64,000 nucleotides of DNA, taken from Taudactylus pleione (lineage: Eukaryota > Chordata > Amphibia > Anura > Myobatrachidae). The translations under genes and the position numbers were made by a program. The stretch is taken from assembly GCA_031769625.1 (NCBI GenBank), contig JAUIMM010000121.1, positions 13,760,001 to 13,824,000 on the forward strand, in the 5' to 3' direction. Positions 45,513 to 57,569 of this stretch are shown piece by piece. The notes beneath the pieces are model-generated. The model was not told the DNA's origin. It was given only the letters and a program-made list of their open reading frames with translations, and made no database searches. Positions within the stretch are counted from its first letter, which is position 1. Every line of letters begins with the position of its first letter.

Positions 45513-46375
45513 TATCGAAGCTGGATTATTGGCTGTGACAAGATCAGTTTAAAATTGAATCGCAGTGATGCCATCTTGCGACTGGCCACAAGATGCCATC
45601 TTGGAAATGAAATCGCAAGACGCCATTTTACGAATGGCCGCCCAAGCGCCATTTTAGATAAACTCACACTTTAGTACATGTGGCAATATTACTATTAGCA
45701 TCATGCAATTGCATCTTACACCATTTCTCATACACACATTAATACGCACAATTGCGCAGTTAACTAGTCGCATATTAGCGAATACATAAGATCTTGTATG
45801 AAAACGCAGAATATTAGCTTCATGCAAACGCATCTGCCCCATGTTAACTAGCATCTTTACATCAAACCCCACATAGGAATTGAATGAGATCCCGCACTAG
45901 TTAATCGTATATATTGTATTGTTCGATATTAGCTCTTAATTATATATGTGTGAAACAATAACTCAGTTGATAAGGGTAAAGGGTTAAAATACCACAGAAT
46001 TATATCACTGAGGTGCTACCATATACTCTAGATTATATGTCCATTAAACAAACCAAAAGAAAAGATAGAGTATTTTGTTCTGGTGCACATACATTTAGTT
46101 CACATAGAGCATTTCATTATACTGTTAAAATATTCAATCTTTATTAAATTATTGTTAAAATTGATACCATATAGGGTTACCAATGAGGCGAAATGTTTAA
46201 AATACAATAGATAGTATAGAGTAAAGTGTGCAAAAGAGTAAATAAATGTGATTACACACAAAAATCACATTTATTTACTCTTTTGTGTTTATTTACTGCA
46301 TGACTGCATACGCAAAATAGGTTTATAGGCAGGATATCAGAAGGTATAGGCAGGGGTGTATAGAGGTTCAAAGGC
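45513..46375 (+). repeat. 5' LTR with replaced centre
   Basis: The first 360 bp (tatcgaagctggattatt on) match the 3' LTR from 54434, and the last 90 bp (from gtgtttatttactgcatg, 46285) match 55455-55560. The centre (about 45873-46284) is unrelated to the 3' LTR centre, lacks its TATA region and ends in a perfect 23-bp hairpin. Confidence 0.8.
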
Positions 46376-46387
46376 GGTATCGTTAGT

Positions 46388-46398
46388 TGGGGGCTCGT
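46388..46398 (+). other. Primer binding site, tRNA-Pro type
   Basis: TGGGGGCTCGT equals the first 11 bases of the proline-tRNA primer site of gammaretroviruses. The following bases diverge. It lies about 12 nt after the apparent LTR end. Confidence 0.6.
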
Positions 46399-47383
46399 AG
46401 TGAAGTCACTTACCCACTCACACGGCACATACGGTTATCGATATCTCACCAAAGGGTGGAGTGGCCACATGCAGGGTTTACCTGCAACCGCTCGGTGCTG
46501 AGAGATCGCTACCCGTTTTCGTGTGGACCAGGGACGCTGACTAGAATCCAGGGACAAGAGAGGAAAAAGTTTGTTTTCCTTTGTTGATAGAACCTAACAT
46601 TTAAAGGGGTGCCGCAGTATTGAACACGCGGCTGAGTCGCAGTTTTGCACACAGTAAAGACGCACTTTTGTGTACGCAGCTAAAGGTTGTCATACGGTTG
46701 TGTGGTAGTCGCATTATTGTGTATGCGACTGGTCGCACAATAGCATATTCGTACTTCCGATTGTGCTGCCACATGTTTATACAAAGCCATTGAGTTTACA
46801 TTATCAATTGTTGCTAAATATCTGGGTTAACGTGTATTTTTCTACGCAGGAAAAAAGTGTGTAACTGTGAGTGTTTGTTTAGGGTGTAACACGGGACCTA
46901 AATGTTAAGGGTATCGTAGGACCCTTAAGTGCTAGACGCAGGAGTTGTCCTAGTGACTCGGTAGCAGCTTACCGTTTACTTTACACAAAGCAGGTGTATG
47001 GTTGTTATTTTTGTTAGGGTTTGGCCCCCAGCGTGATTATAGCGTTCAGTAATCAATGTGTGTGTTCTGTTAGGCTTATTTGAACACTATAATTGAACCG
47101 CATAATCTTGGCTAGATTGTGATTGTGAGCTGGTCGGAGAGTGGACGAAATCAACTGGAACACAAAGGGTACTTTGCTGCCCCCTAGCAGTTGAGAAGTA
47201 GTCAAAAAGGGATTGCTGAGCGGAAGCGGCCTTTACTTCCGTAGGTGAGTGGAAGCGTCTAGAGGTCCTCCATAAGGTTTGCGAATACGCCTTTTTTCCG
47301 AGACGTTCGCAGGTAAATGAAAGTATTTTGACTGTCTTTCACCAGTTTAAATCTATATTGAAAAATGTAGGAGTTGTCTCAGA

Positions 47384-49726
47384 ATGGGAGCCACGCAAAC
47401 AATAGAGATGTTAGACAATGATGTGCTGCTAATGGAAGCGCCACTTGGATCGGCCCGTCGTATTATGCATACTAAGTATGGTACTTATGCAATAAGGTAT
47501 TGTGATGTATGGTTTAAAATGATGATGAAGAGTGTTAGACCGTTTCCCATAATTGGTAGTTTTGATAAAGATGTATTAGATAATTTCCGGGATTACATCA
47601 GTCTGATGAGCTCCCGAGAGAAAAAGGTCAAATATTATGAATGTTTCAAGTTGTGGCAGCATGAAGGGGATGTGTGGCTTAAAAATGCGCAAGCGACGCA
47701 AACTAGCGTTGCGAGCGCATTGCCAGAGAATACATCCGCGATGCTGAATTGCAATGCGGGCGAGCCGCAAAATGGCGTGCACGTGCAGCAAGGTAGCGTT
47801 GCAGAAGGTATTGCCAGCAGTTCACGCGCACCACCCACACCTTATGTGGATGGAGGTGCAAGTACAGCTATCAAAAATACCCATAAAAATGTAACAAGCA
47901 ATTTGTACCCTCTCTTAAGCAACTATAAAGAAAATGTTCATGATGTGGATGATGAGCCTATTGTAATGTCTGCCATTTCCTATGCTGTACAAATGATAGA
48001 TGCTACACCACGACAATCACGAGTGGTGCCGCCATCTCCATCGGTAACAGCAAGGGAAGTGCTAACACCCTCTGCACCCGTAGAGGAAGTTGTTAATACC
48101 ATACGTAGCAGCAACAGATTAAACCCCCCAGCAAGGTTACAAGGTCAAAGGTAGCAGCACTACCGGTCTGCATCCCATTCGGATAACAACCGTTCCGAAT
48201 GGAAATGTAGATGCGAACGGTGTAGTGCCCACGAGGGAAGTGGTAATGCATTGTCCTTGAACAAGAGCAGAACTAAATTCCATCATAAATGATTTCCCCG
48301 ATCTCAAAAAGGAACTAGCCAAATGTCAAAGATTTTTGAGGAATTTGGGTAGTTCTCATTAGCCAACTAATAAAGATTGGCGGGTGGTGTTAAGGGCCTG
48401 TCTACCGCGCAATACCGACATGACAAAATTTATCACGGATTGTGTATTGGATGGTGATGTTCGCTTAACAGACCAAGTAAACCAAGGTAACATTTCCCGC
48501 ATTGTAACTCAATTGGGTATATATTTTCCAGTAGTAGTTAACTGGAACAGAATTTCACCGTAAAGCAAAAGGAGAGTGAATCTGCAGAGGAGTATTGCGA
48601 CCGGGCTCTGCAGGCTATCACCCAGTACACTGGGATAGAAGATATTAAAGATAGCACTCACCACAGGGGAATGATAGTCACGGTACTCATGGACGGTCTT
48701 AAGGAAAATTTAAAGATTCAGGTTCAAACATCACAACCTGGCTGGAGGGGAGTCACAATAGATACACTCATAGAATCTGCCATAGAACATGATAAGAACA
48801 TCTCAAAGAAGAGAGAGACCCAGAGCGAAAAACTAATGGCTGTCAGTATTCAAGCTCTGGAAGAAATGATGGTAACATCACAGCCAACAGACACACTTGC
48901 ATCTACACACACACCTACACCTGAACAGTTATATGCCCTCACTAACCCCAAGCAACAGCAAACACAGCTCTATTCTACTAACCCTACGCAATTGGGTATA
49001 TATTTTCTGGTGGTAGTTAACTGGAACAAAATTTTCACCATAAAGCAAAAGGAGAGTGAATCTGCATAGGAGTATTGCGACCGGGCTCTGCAGGCTATCA
49101 CCCAGTACACTGGGATAGAAGATATTAAAGATAGCACTCACCACAGGGGAATGATAGTCACGGTACTCATGGACGGTCTTAAGAAAAACTTTAAGATTCG
49201 GGTTCAAACATCACAACCTGGCTGGAGGGGAGTCACAATAGATACACTCATAGAATCTGCCATAGAACATGATAAGAACATCTCAAAGAAGAGAGAGACC
49301 CAGAGCGAAAAACTAATGGCTGTCAGTATTCAAGCTCTGGAAGGAATGACGGTAACATCACAGCCAACAGACACACTTGCATCTACACACACACCTACAC
49401 CTGAACAGTTATATGCCCTCACTAACCCCACGCAACAGCAAACACAGCTCTATTCTACTATCCCTACACAACCACAGGTCCCACACTACTCACAAACTTC
49501 ATATCCCCCACAACCCGTGTCTTCATCCGATCCACGAATATGTTTTAATTTTAACCAGCCAGGACATTTAATTAAAAACTGCAGAGTAAAAAGGGTAGGA
49601 CTCCCAAACCAGAGAGTACCTAGATTTCCCCATAAGGGATATGCACAGAGAACAGCAAATGTCCAGCAGGCACCAGCTCCAATTGTGGCCGTTAATGCTT
49701 TATTGGAGAATGGTAGCCAACGCTAG
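47384..49726 (+). pseudogene. ERV gag remnant with internal duplication
   Basis: The open part 47384-48154 (256 codons) starts MGA, as for a myristoylated matrix protein, and ends in a Pro/Ser-rich stretch. The capsid part follows in broken frames (48290-49726), with a recognisable capsid C-terminal segment. A segment of about 479 bp (48512-48990) is tandemly repeated at 48991-49469 with a few differences, shifting the frame. The nucleocapsid has one zinc-knuckle-like box (CFNFNQPGHLIKNC) in which the second cysteine is phenylalanine. Confidence 0.8.
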
Positions 49727-49792
49727 GGGTCAGGTCATACCTGTAGTCTACAGATAGTCAGGTTAACAGGAAGTACTAGGGAAGAACCGGTC

Positions 49793-50302
49793 ATGATGGT
49801 TGATGTAGCTGGTACTGAATATCCTTTTCTTGTAGACACAGGGGCGACCAGGTCAGTGATAACATCTCCCGTTAATTTACAGGTGACCAACGAGACAGTA
49901 CCAACAATAGGTGTAACAGGTAAAGTGGAACATTATCCTTTAACAAAGTCCACAGAGGTTACTATTGGGCCGTTGCATACCGAGCATTCTTTTCTTTTGG
50001 CTGCTGCGGCTCCCACTAACCTGCTGGGTAGAGACTTGTTATGTAAGATGGGATGTGTTATATATTGCACCCCTGATGGTGTATTTTTAGATATCCCTGA
50101 GAGAGTTTCGCACGAGGTGCGGGATATGTTGGACACTCCCCAAAGGATAATGTATCACTCTACTAGTTTAAATGAAAATCCATCCCAGGTAGATCAAATG
50201 TTGTCCCAAATTCCAGATTCCCCTTGGACTAAGGATGGACAGGACACTGGATTAATGGCAAACGTAAGCCCCGTAATGGTAAATTTGAAAAGCGGTGGGT
50301 GA
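49793..50302 (+). pseudogene. ERV protease and start of pol
   Basis: Retropepsin motifs are clear: LVDTGATRSVI (catalytic DTG) and, about 75 residues on, LLGRDLL. The frame continues into what looks like the first residues of RT (PVMVNLKSG) and then stops. The RT domain is not found. Confidence 0.85.
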
Positions 50303-50894
50303 GTTCAGCGGACATAATGATACACACGATTGTATGGAATATCTGAATCAGACCTTTACTGCTAGACCTGACATACACGACACACCTTTAGAGAAGGTAG
50401 ATGTGACTTTTTACACGGATGGGAGTTGTCATAGACAAACAGACAGAGGTGAATTATGTACAGGTTATGCTGTTGTAAATGACACAGACATCATAGAAGC
50501 TAAACCTCTTGGTCCTCCTCACTCAGCCCAGGTGGCAGAGTTAGTAGCACTAACAAGAGCGTGTGAACTGGCAGCAGGCAAATCTGCTAACATTTACACT
50601 GACTCGAGGTACGCGTTCAGGGTGGTGCATGATTTTGGGGCTCTATGGCGTCTGAGAAATTTTATGACAGCAGCAGGCACACCAGTTGCACATTCCCGAC
50701 ACATAAAACACCTTTTAGAAGCAATCCAACTGCCCAAAGCGGTGGCAGTAATCAAGTGTAAAGCACATTCATGTGAGGATGATCCGGTGTCATTGGGCAA
50801 CAACAAAGCCGATGAAGCTGCAAAATGGGCGGCAGGGTTAAAAATGTTTTCTCCCACTGAAAAAATGATGTCTTCCAAACAATTGATATGTTGA
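50295..50894 (+). pseudogene. ERV RNase H domain
   Basis: Contains FYTDGSC, AQVAELVALTRACELA, IYTDSRYAF and NKADEAAKWAA, the four acidic positions of retroviral RNase H in order. It follows the protease with no RT between, so an internal deletion joins the RT start to the connection domain. Confidence 0.85.
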
Positions 50895-50983
50895 AATTAA
50901 TTGAGATGCAAAATTTGTGTTCAATTCAGGAAAAGTCCATGTGGAAGTCCAAGGGATGTGGGCAAGAGTCCTCTGGGCTCTGA

Positions 50984-52002
50984 ATGGACAGACAAGGTAA
51001 GCCAGTAGCCCCCAAGGCATATTACCTCAGCATGGCTGAGGCAGCACACGGTCTGACTCATCTGGGAAAGCAAGGTATGTGCAAGTTGGTGAGAGCATAC
51101 TGGTGCGCACCAGGTTTTTCTTCACAAGCAAAAAAGATAGCAATGTCCTGTTTGACCTGCTTGATGAAGAACATAGGTAAAGCGATCCCTACCAAACCGT
51201 CCCACATTCCACCGACTGATGGACCTTTCCAGGTGATACAAATTGATTTCATCCAATTACCACCCTGCAGGAATCTTAAGTATGTATTAGTGTGCACTGA
51301 TGTATTTTCTAATTGGGTTGAGGCTTACCCAGCGGCCACTAATACTGCTGCATTTACTACCAAGAAAATAGTTCAGGAATTTGTATGCAGGTACAGTATC
51401 CCTAAAATCATTGAGAGTGACAGGGGTACTCATTTCACAGGTGATGTTTTTCAAAATATGTGTAAGCTGATGTGTATTAATAGTCGACTTCACACCCCCT
51501 ACCGACCGCAAGCCAGTGCCAAGGTAGAGAGGATGAACGGGACTATTAAAAATAAGTTGAGTAAAATCATGGCAGAGACTGGACTAGGATGGCCAGAAGC
51601 GTTACCTTTGGTCCTATATAGTATAAGGACCACTCCTAGACCCCCTCTAAATCTGTCCCCATTTGAAATACTGTTCGGTAGATTATAAGTCCACAGGAAG
51701 ACTTGAAGGGTAACAACGAGGTAACTGTAAAGTATCTTATATCAATGAGTAAGCAGTTAAAACAACAGCAGCAGAAACTCAAATTGTTGTCCAATGATAT
51801 GCCTGAAACTAACTGTCATGATGTTGAACCAGGAGAATATGTTATGATCAGAAATTTCTTGCGTTCAGGTTGTTTGACTGATCGGTGGGAAGGTCCGTAC
51901 CAGGTGCTACTGACAAGTACTACATCTTTGAAGGTGGCTGAGAGAGATACCTGGGTCTATTCCACTCACTGCAAAAAGGTCAACCAACCGGTGGAGAAAT
52001 GA
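50984..52002 (+). pseudogene. ERV integrase
   Basis: The HHCC zinc domain (HGLTHLGKQG...CLTC) and the DDE core (IDFIQLP, ESDRGTHF, KVERMNG) lie in the frame to 51688. A stop and a shifted frame (51703-52002) then carry the C-terminal domain with DRWEGPYQVLL (GPY/F-type). Catalytic residues look present. Confidence 0.85.
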
Positions 52003-52111
52003 GTCGGAGACAAGGCTGATAGCGTGGACCTGTCACTCGTGAGCTTGTTCTGGGAGGATTGAAAAGGTCGTAGTGAGATACCTGAACTAAAAGAAATCTG
52101 CAGGTCTTTTT

Positions 52112-53080
52112 GTGGCAATGGACGTGCCTGCTGTGTTCATTTTCATGTTCTCTTTTAGAGTGTTCACCATCCTGGTCAGTTCAGGAATGTCCGGTTTCTG
52201 TGAAGGGGGACCGATTGTGGAGAAGGGAGTTGATGGCAGTGCTGATGGAGTGGAGTCAGAAGAAGTGCAATGCCAATTAGGGGAGTGTCTGACCAATCTT
52301 AGAACTGTTATTGTTAAGAGAGCTGTTATTCCGGATACTCAGGGACGGTGTGGAGGTTTATCGTCTGAAGATTCCTGTATTTGTGAGCTAGTTGATGAGA
52401 ACTGTATCCAGCGGTGCCAGCCTAAATATAACCCGTACTGGGGTGGGTATCCTTTAGAGGATTATCATAGCATGGTAGGCAAAGTGTTAAATCAAACTGA
52501 TTGCTGGGTGTGTTCACATGTGCCACAGGGACAGCATAATGTAGGGTTGGTGCCATTTCCGCTAAATATCACGGAAATTTTAGAATTACAGAAAGGGAAG
52601 ACATTGGATGGAAAATTCCTCTCATCCAAACCACCTCATTTCAAACTCTATCAATTCCAAGTAGATAGATCACTTTTGTGTTTAAACATAACCAACCCCA
52701 ATAAACCCGGGAGTTGGGAAGTGACAGGGAATAATCAGACGATGACCTTCTCACAAAGAGCTGATAATGAGTCCATAAACCATGATCTGTTACGCTCAAT
52801 TAAATCTAGTGGTAGACATTTTAGGTACCGGTATGCATTGAGTTCCACCAAAGAAATTATTGGTAAGGTGCCAGATGGTTATTGTGTTAAAATAATACAG
52901 CCAGAGACTTGCATGTACCAGATGGAAGACCCAGAAATAGGATTGTTTGCAAGGGAAATGTGCTTAATGATAATGATGCATACCATTCCTTATGTTCTCC
53001 CTGATACTTTATATGTGGAAGAAAAGCGTATAAGTGGCTCTCCCCGAGTTCCGAAGGTTTGTGTTACCTGGGAAGAGTAG
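52112..53080 (+). pseudogene. ERV env, surface subunit
   Basis: A 322-codon frame with a hydrophobic leader (FIFMFSFRVFTILVSS), many cysteines, several N-glycosylation sequons and a CWVC motif (about 52502), typical of SU subunits that hold TM by a labile disulfide. The frame stops before TM. The SU/TM boundary is damaged by the duplication that follows. Confidence 0.8.
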
Positions 53081-53127
53081 TCCCAGAAGTTATGACCCTC
53101 ACACATGTTGAAATGCTTGGTGTACAT

Positions 53128-53972
53128 AAAAACACACCATCACCATATCTTCACATGCAATATGAACACAGAGGCAAATGAAATATGATACCTGGTGACG
53201 TGCATAAAGCCACTCAGTTAATTAGTGAGACAACTGGCTTTCAAGTTTTAGTCGCATTGGATCCCACCAGGATCGCTCGGGGTACATTAAATTTTAGATA
53301 TATTCAGGAACTTGCTAAATTAATAGATATCTGTTAACACACAAAAACACACCATCACCATATCTTCACACGCAATATGAACACAGAGGCAAACGAAATA
53401 TGATACCAGATGACGTGCATAAAGCCACTCAGTTAATTAGTGAGACAACTGGCTTTCAAGTTTTAGTCGCATTGGATCCTACCAGGATCGCTCGGGGTAC
53501 ATTAAATTTTAGATATATTCAGGAACTTGCTAAATTAATAGATAATATCACCGAGATGTACGATGACACATTCAGGTATACAGGGAGAGAATTGCAAGCG
53601 TACAAGAAAGAACTGGTGCAACACAGGCTAGTGTTAAATTATTTAACTGCTGTTACTGGAGGGTACTGCATAACTTTGGCCACCCAATTTGGAGTAAAAT
53701 GTTGCACCTATGTCACCAATGATACCAGCGACCCCAAGAAGGTGATAGACCGAAAGATGGATGAAGTTCTGCAGCTAAAATGGGAATTTCGTAAGAACCA
53801 TAATGCTTCAGTGGCTGAAGTAGGGGAGAAGATAGAAGGATGGGTTTCATGGCTGAACCCAGTGAAATGGTTTTCAGGTCTAGGGGAATGGGTCCAGGAA
53901 GTGATCGCCAGCATAGGCAAATTCTTAATCCTTATACTGACTGTCATCATAATAATTGGCATATGTGTCTAG
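53128..53972 (+). pseudogene. ERV env, transmembrane subunit, with duplication
   Basis: The frame at 53400-53972 contains a helical region, a GGYC...KCC ectodomain motif and a C-terminal membrane anchor (FLILILTVIIIIGICV) with almost no cytoplasmic tail. About 215 bp (53128-53342) are tandemly repeated just before and into this frame. Since 215 is not a multiple of three, env is split. Confidence 0.8.
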
Positions 53973-54433
53973 TGTGTTCCTATTGTGTTGAAGTGTGGAA
54001 AATGTAAAAATAGAGTAAAACGAAAGAACGAAATTATGATGGTGGTCAGTATGAATACTGAGGTAAATACAGAACTGCATTACAACCCTGAACTAGGAAA
54101 TACCATCATTTAATGTATTATATTTAGACATGTATAGAATGTATTATTGAAATGTTATTTTAAAACACCTCAGATAATGTAAAGTCTCAAATTTCCCCTT
54201 CAAGACTGCCTTTATAGGACTGGTGTATCCCCACACCTTTCACATGATCTTCCAAGATCCGTGGTGTGCGTATAATAGTAGTTTTATGTCCCCACTCAGA
54301 GACACATTATTGTGGACTAAGAACCACCTTGTGCCATCCCATAATAACACTAACTAGTATATAAATGTAAGTCTAAAGATTATATTTTAAAATCAGATTG
54401 TGATAGCATGTTGTTCGTTATCAAAGGGTGGAC

Positions 54434-55560
54434 TGTCGAAGCTGGATTATTGGCTGAGACAAGATCAGTATAAAATTGAATCGCAGCGACGCCATCTTGC
54501 GACTGGCCACAAGACGCCATCTTGGAAATGAAATCGCAAGACGCCATTTTGCGAATGGCCGCCCAAGCACCATTTTAGATAAACTCACATTTTAGTACAT
54601 GTGGCGATATTACTATTAGCATTATGCAATTGCATCTTACACCATTTCTCATACACACATTAATACGCACAATTGCACAGTTAACTAGTCGCATATTAGT
54701 GAATACATAAGATTCTGTATGAAAACGCTGAATATTAGCTTCATGCACCCGCATCTGCCCCATGTTAACTAGCGTCTTTACATCAAACCCCACATACTCA
54801 CACATTACATATTCACATACAAGGTTCCATAAGCTTTAAGGTATAAGATTCAAGTATGCACATTTACTATAATTGCTATGAAATAAAAATTATTTTGTAA
54901 CTAAGGTTTTATATTTGATAAGTAAGCCATGTTTGGTATTGTACTGATACGTACTCTGTCAACAGTATTCCGGTAACATCGATGTAGAGATCGCAACAGG
55001 CATTCTCAACTTATGGACCTCAGAGACTTCAAGCAACAAAATGTACATTATATGACCAACTGTTAGGATTTGCATGAGGCGGGAAACCAGAGACCACCAG
55101 TTGTTAGAGGCTGGACTGTGTCTATTTGAACCAACCTGTTAGATGCCTTGTAACATATGCCCTCTCCTTTAGGACCAATGGTATTAGCAACAAACTTCTC
55201 TATTGTGTTGTCTATTTCTGGGGGGTATAAATATGTGTGCTCTGACCCTGGGTTTCTTGTCTTCGTGCTGAATGCTGATTGACGGGCATTTCTTGCTGAT
55301 GCCTACATCTGGTCCAGAAAGCGCTGCGTATGTATAACTGTACTTGGGTCTGTATAATTCCTTTGCGCTAGAATTTAAGATCATCGTATGTAACTGACTG
55401 TACTTTTACTTGAATAATACTTTGTGCTTTGGAACCACAAGTTCTAGGTCTGGAGTGTTTATTTACTGTATGACTGCGTACGCAAAATAACGTCATCCTT
55501 AGAGGTTTATAGGCAGGATATCAGAAGGTATAAGCAGGGGTGTATAGAGGTTCAAAGGCA
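54434..55560 (+). repeat. 3' LTR (1127 bp)
   Basis: Starts TGTCGAAGCTGG after a purine-rich aaagggtgga tract and ends ggttcaaaggca. A TATA-like gggtataaatatgtg lies at about 55214. The apparent U3-R core is complete here, unlike in the 5' LTR. Confidence 0.85.
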
Positions 55561-56567
55561 CAACTATCTCCTCTAGCCCCAAAGTGCGCTGTCTTGGAGT
55601 TATCCTGGACTCCTCCCTCTCCTTCAAACCACATATCCAGAACCTCTCACAGTCCTGTCGTTTTCATCTTAAAAATATTTCCAAGATTAGACCCTTTCTC
55701 ACCCAGGATGCCACTAAAACCCTCATACACTCATTGGTCATCTCCAGATTGGACTACTGTAACCTTCTCCTAGTTGGCATCCCCAAATCCCTTCTCTCCC
55801 CTCTCCAGTCTGTCCTCAATGCTGCTGCTCGGCTCATCTTCCTCTCAAAATGCTCTGCATCTGCCTCCCTTCTGCTACAAGCTCTCCACTGGCTCCCCTT
55901 CCCTTGTAGAACCCAATTTAAGGTTCTCACACTCACTTACAAAGCCCTCAGCCATTCCTCTCCCATTTACATCTCTGATCTCATCTCCCTTCACACTCCT
56001 GTCCACCCTCTTCATTAAACAAGTGCACGCCGCCTCTCATGCCAATCGATTACTTCCTCCCGCTCCCGCCTCCAAGATTTTGCCCGCGCTTCTCCCCACC
56101 TTTGGAACTATCTCCCGCTTCCCATCAGACTCTCCACCTCTCTTCAATCCTTCAAACGGGCTCTCAAGACCCACTATTTCCTCAAAGCCTTCCAGCTCTC
56201 ATCTTAACTTGCTGCTACATACTCCTTCCTCCCTGCCTACCCCATTTTGTTTCACCCCTGTTTGTCTGTCCCTCCCCCTTAGAATGTAAGCTCCTATGAG
56301 CAGGGCCCTCTACCCTCTTGTGCTTCTCCTTACTCTACCTTCATCTACTTCTTACTCTCTACCAGGGCACCTAACACTTGGTTGCTTTGCATTGTTGCTT
56401 ATCTGGGTGTTATGGTCGCGAATGTAGCAATGTATTTATCCATGTCCTGTAATGTATTGTATTGTACTGTACTGTAAGTCACTGTAAATCAATCTATTTG
56501 TTTATGTACTTTATAAGGCGCTGCAAAACACTTGTGGCGCCATATAAATAAACGATAATAATAATAA
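55561..56567 (+). pseudogene. L2/CR1-clade LINE, part 2 and 3' end
   Basis: Resumes the L2 frame at VRCLGVILDSSLSF and passes SRLDYCNLLLVGIP and LHWLPF, the conserved RT thumb region of L2/CR1 elements. The 3' UTR contains gtaagctcctatgagcaggg and ggcgccatataaataa and ends in an aataat microsatellite at about 56567, as expected for this clade. Confidence 0.9.
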
Positions 56568-56589
56568 TAACAGATTCCCCCATTCACAT

Positions 56590-57028
56590 TTTTTTTTAGA
56601 ACGCCCTCCAGGCCGTTCGCATAGCTGTGGGTGACCATCGCGACCATCAGGCTTGCGACGAGAGCATTGTGGTAGGGTCTCATTGCCGCAAGCCCCAGAG
56701 AGCTTTCGGCTCCAACAGAGACGAAATCTCTTCCACTAACACCACTCGTGATGTCAGTGGGGCCGCCCCCAAACGGAGGCGTTCACATGGGAACACCTCC
56801 GTCTGGGCAGCCACCCCCCCCGGCCCGCCCACCAAAGGGGGCGTGCTGTCACTCAACATCGACAGCAAGCCCCCTTTGGTACAAGACCCGGAGCGACAGA
56901 GTGCCCGTCGCTATCCGGGTCTCGCGCATGCGCATGACGGAGCCGGCTCCATCGTGCGCATGTGCACTGGCCCACCATCGACCCGGTTGCAAGCACACAG
57001 CGCTTGCGACCGGGTCAGAATCAGGCCC
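56590..57028. mobile_element. Harbinger MITE, truncated, reverse orientation
   Basis: Reverse complement of the 17227-17768 element (ggccgttcgcatagctgtgg to ggtcagaatcaggccc). One end is complete (57028); the other is missing next to the L2 tail. Confidence 0.75.
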
Positions 57029-57215
57029 TGACTCCCTGCCCCTGCGTTTTCTTGTAAAGAAGCCCGGGCCCCATCGTGCATGCGCAGGTACAATTTTCTG
57101 CAGTGCAATGGGGAAATCGGGGAATTGTTTATACCTTGTGGGATCATGGGAGCTCCCATCTTAATTCAGGAGGCTCCTGCGGTGATTGGAAGGGTAGGCA
57201 AGCATGCCTAACTAA

Positions 57216-57563
57216 AGGTGCCCATCCACTAGCCGATTACACTGTACGACGGCTCGATTACGATATATCGTAATCATGCAATCGCTCAGTAATCGGCGCA
57301 AATCGTGCACAAATCATGCATCCAAATGTCGAAAACGATCAGTGATGCACGCTCCCGCTGGTCGTTTCCGACATCAATCATCGTCCAAAAATGCAGGACA
57401 ATCTGTCGATAATGACAGATTGGTCATGTTCGGGGATGATTGATGTGCCTACACTGAATGATCAATCGTTCAGTGTAGGCACTGCACCCCCTAGGGAACG
57501 ACGGTACGATTATGATGTCGTAATCGTACCGTCTTTCCCTAATCTACTAGTGGATGGGCACCT
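57216..57563. mobile_element. MITE (348 bp, TAA duplication)
   Basis: Ends AGGTGCCCATCCACTAG and CTAGTGGATGGGCACCT are perfect 17-bp inversions with TAA on each side. Homologous to 16058-16394 (ctcccgctggtcgtttccga, cgttcagtgtaggcac). Confidence 0.85.
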
Positions 57564-57569
57564 TAACAG

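Larger units (their letters stand above)
45513..55560 (+). mobile_element. Class I-like endogenous retrovirus, defective, inside the L2
   Basis: Two LTRs flank gag, protease, RNase H, integrase and env remnants in canonical order. A proline-tRNA-type primer site, a single CCHC-like box in gag and an env with CWVC and a CC-containing TM ectodomain suggest a gamma/epsilon-like virus. The reverse transcriptase proper is missing. Two internal tandem duplications (479 and 215 bp) and scattered stops break the genes. The L2 LINE resumes directly after the right LTR. No clear target duplication is visible. It cannot replicate on its own. Confidence 0.9.
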
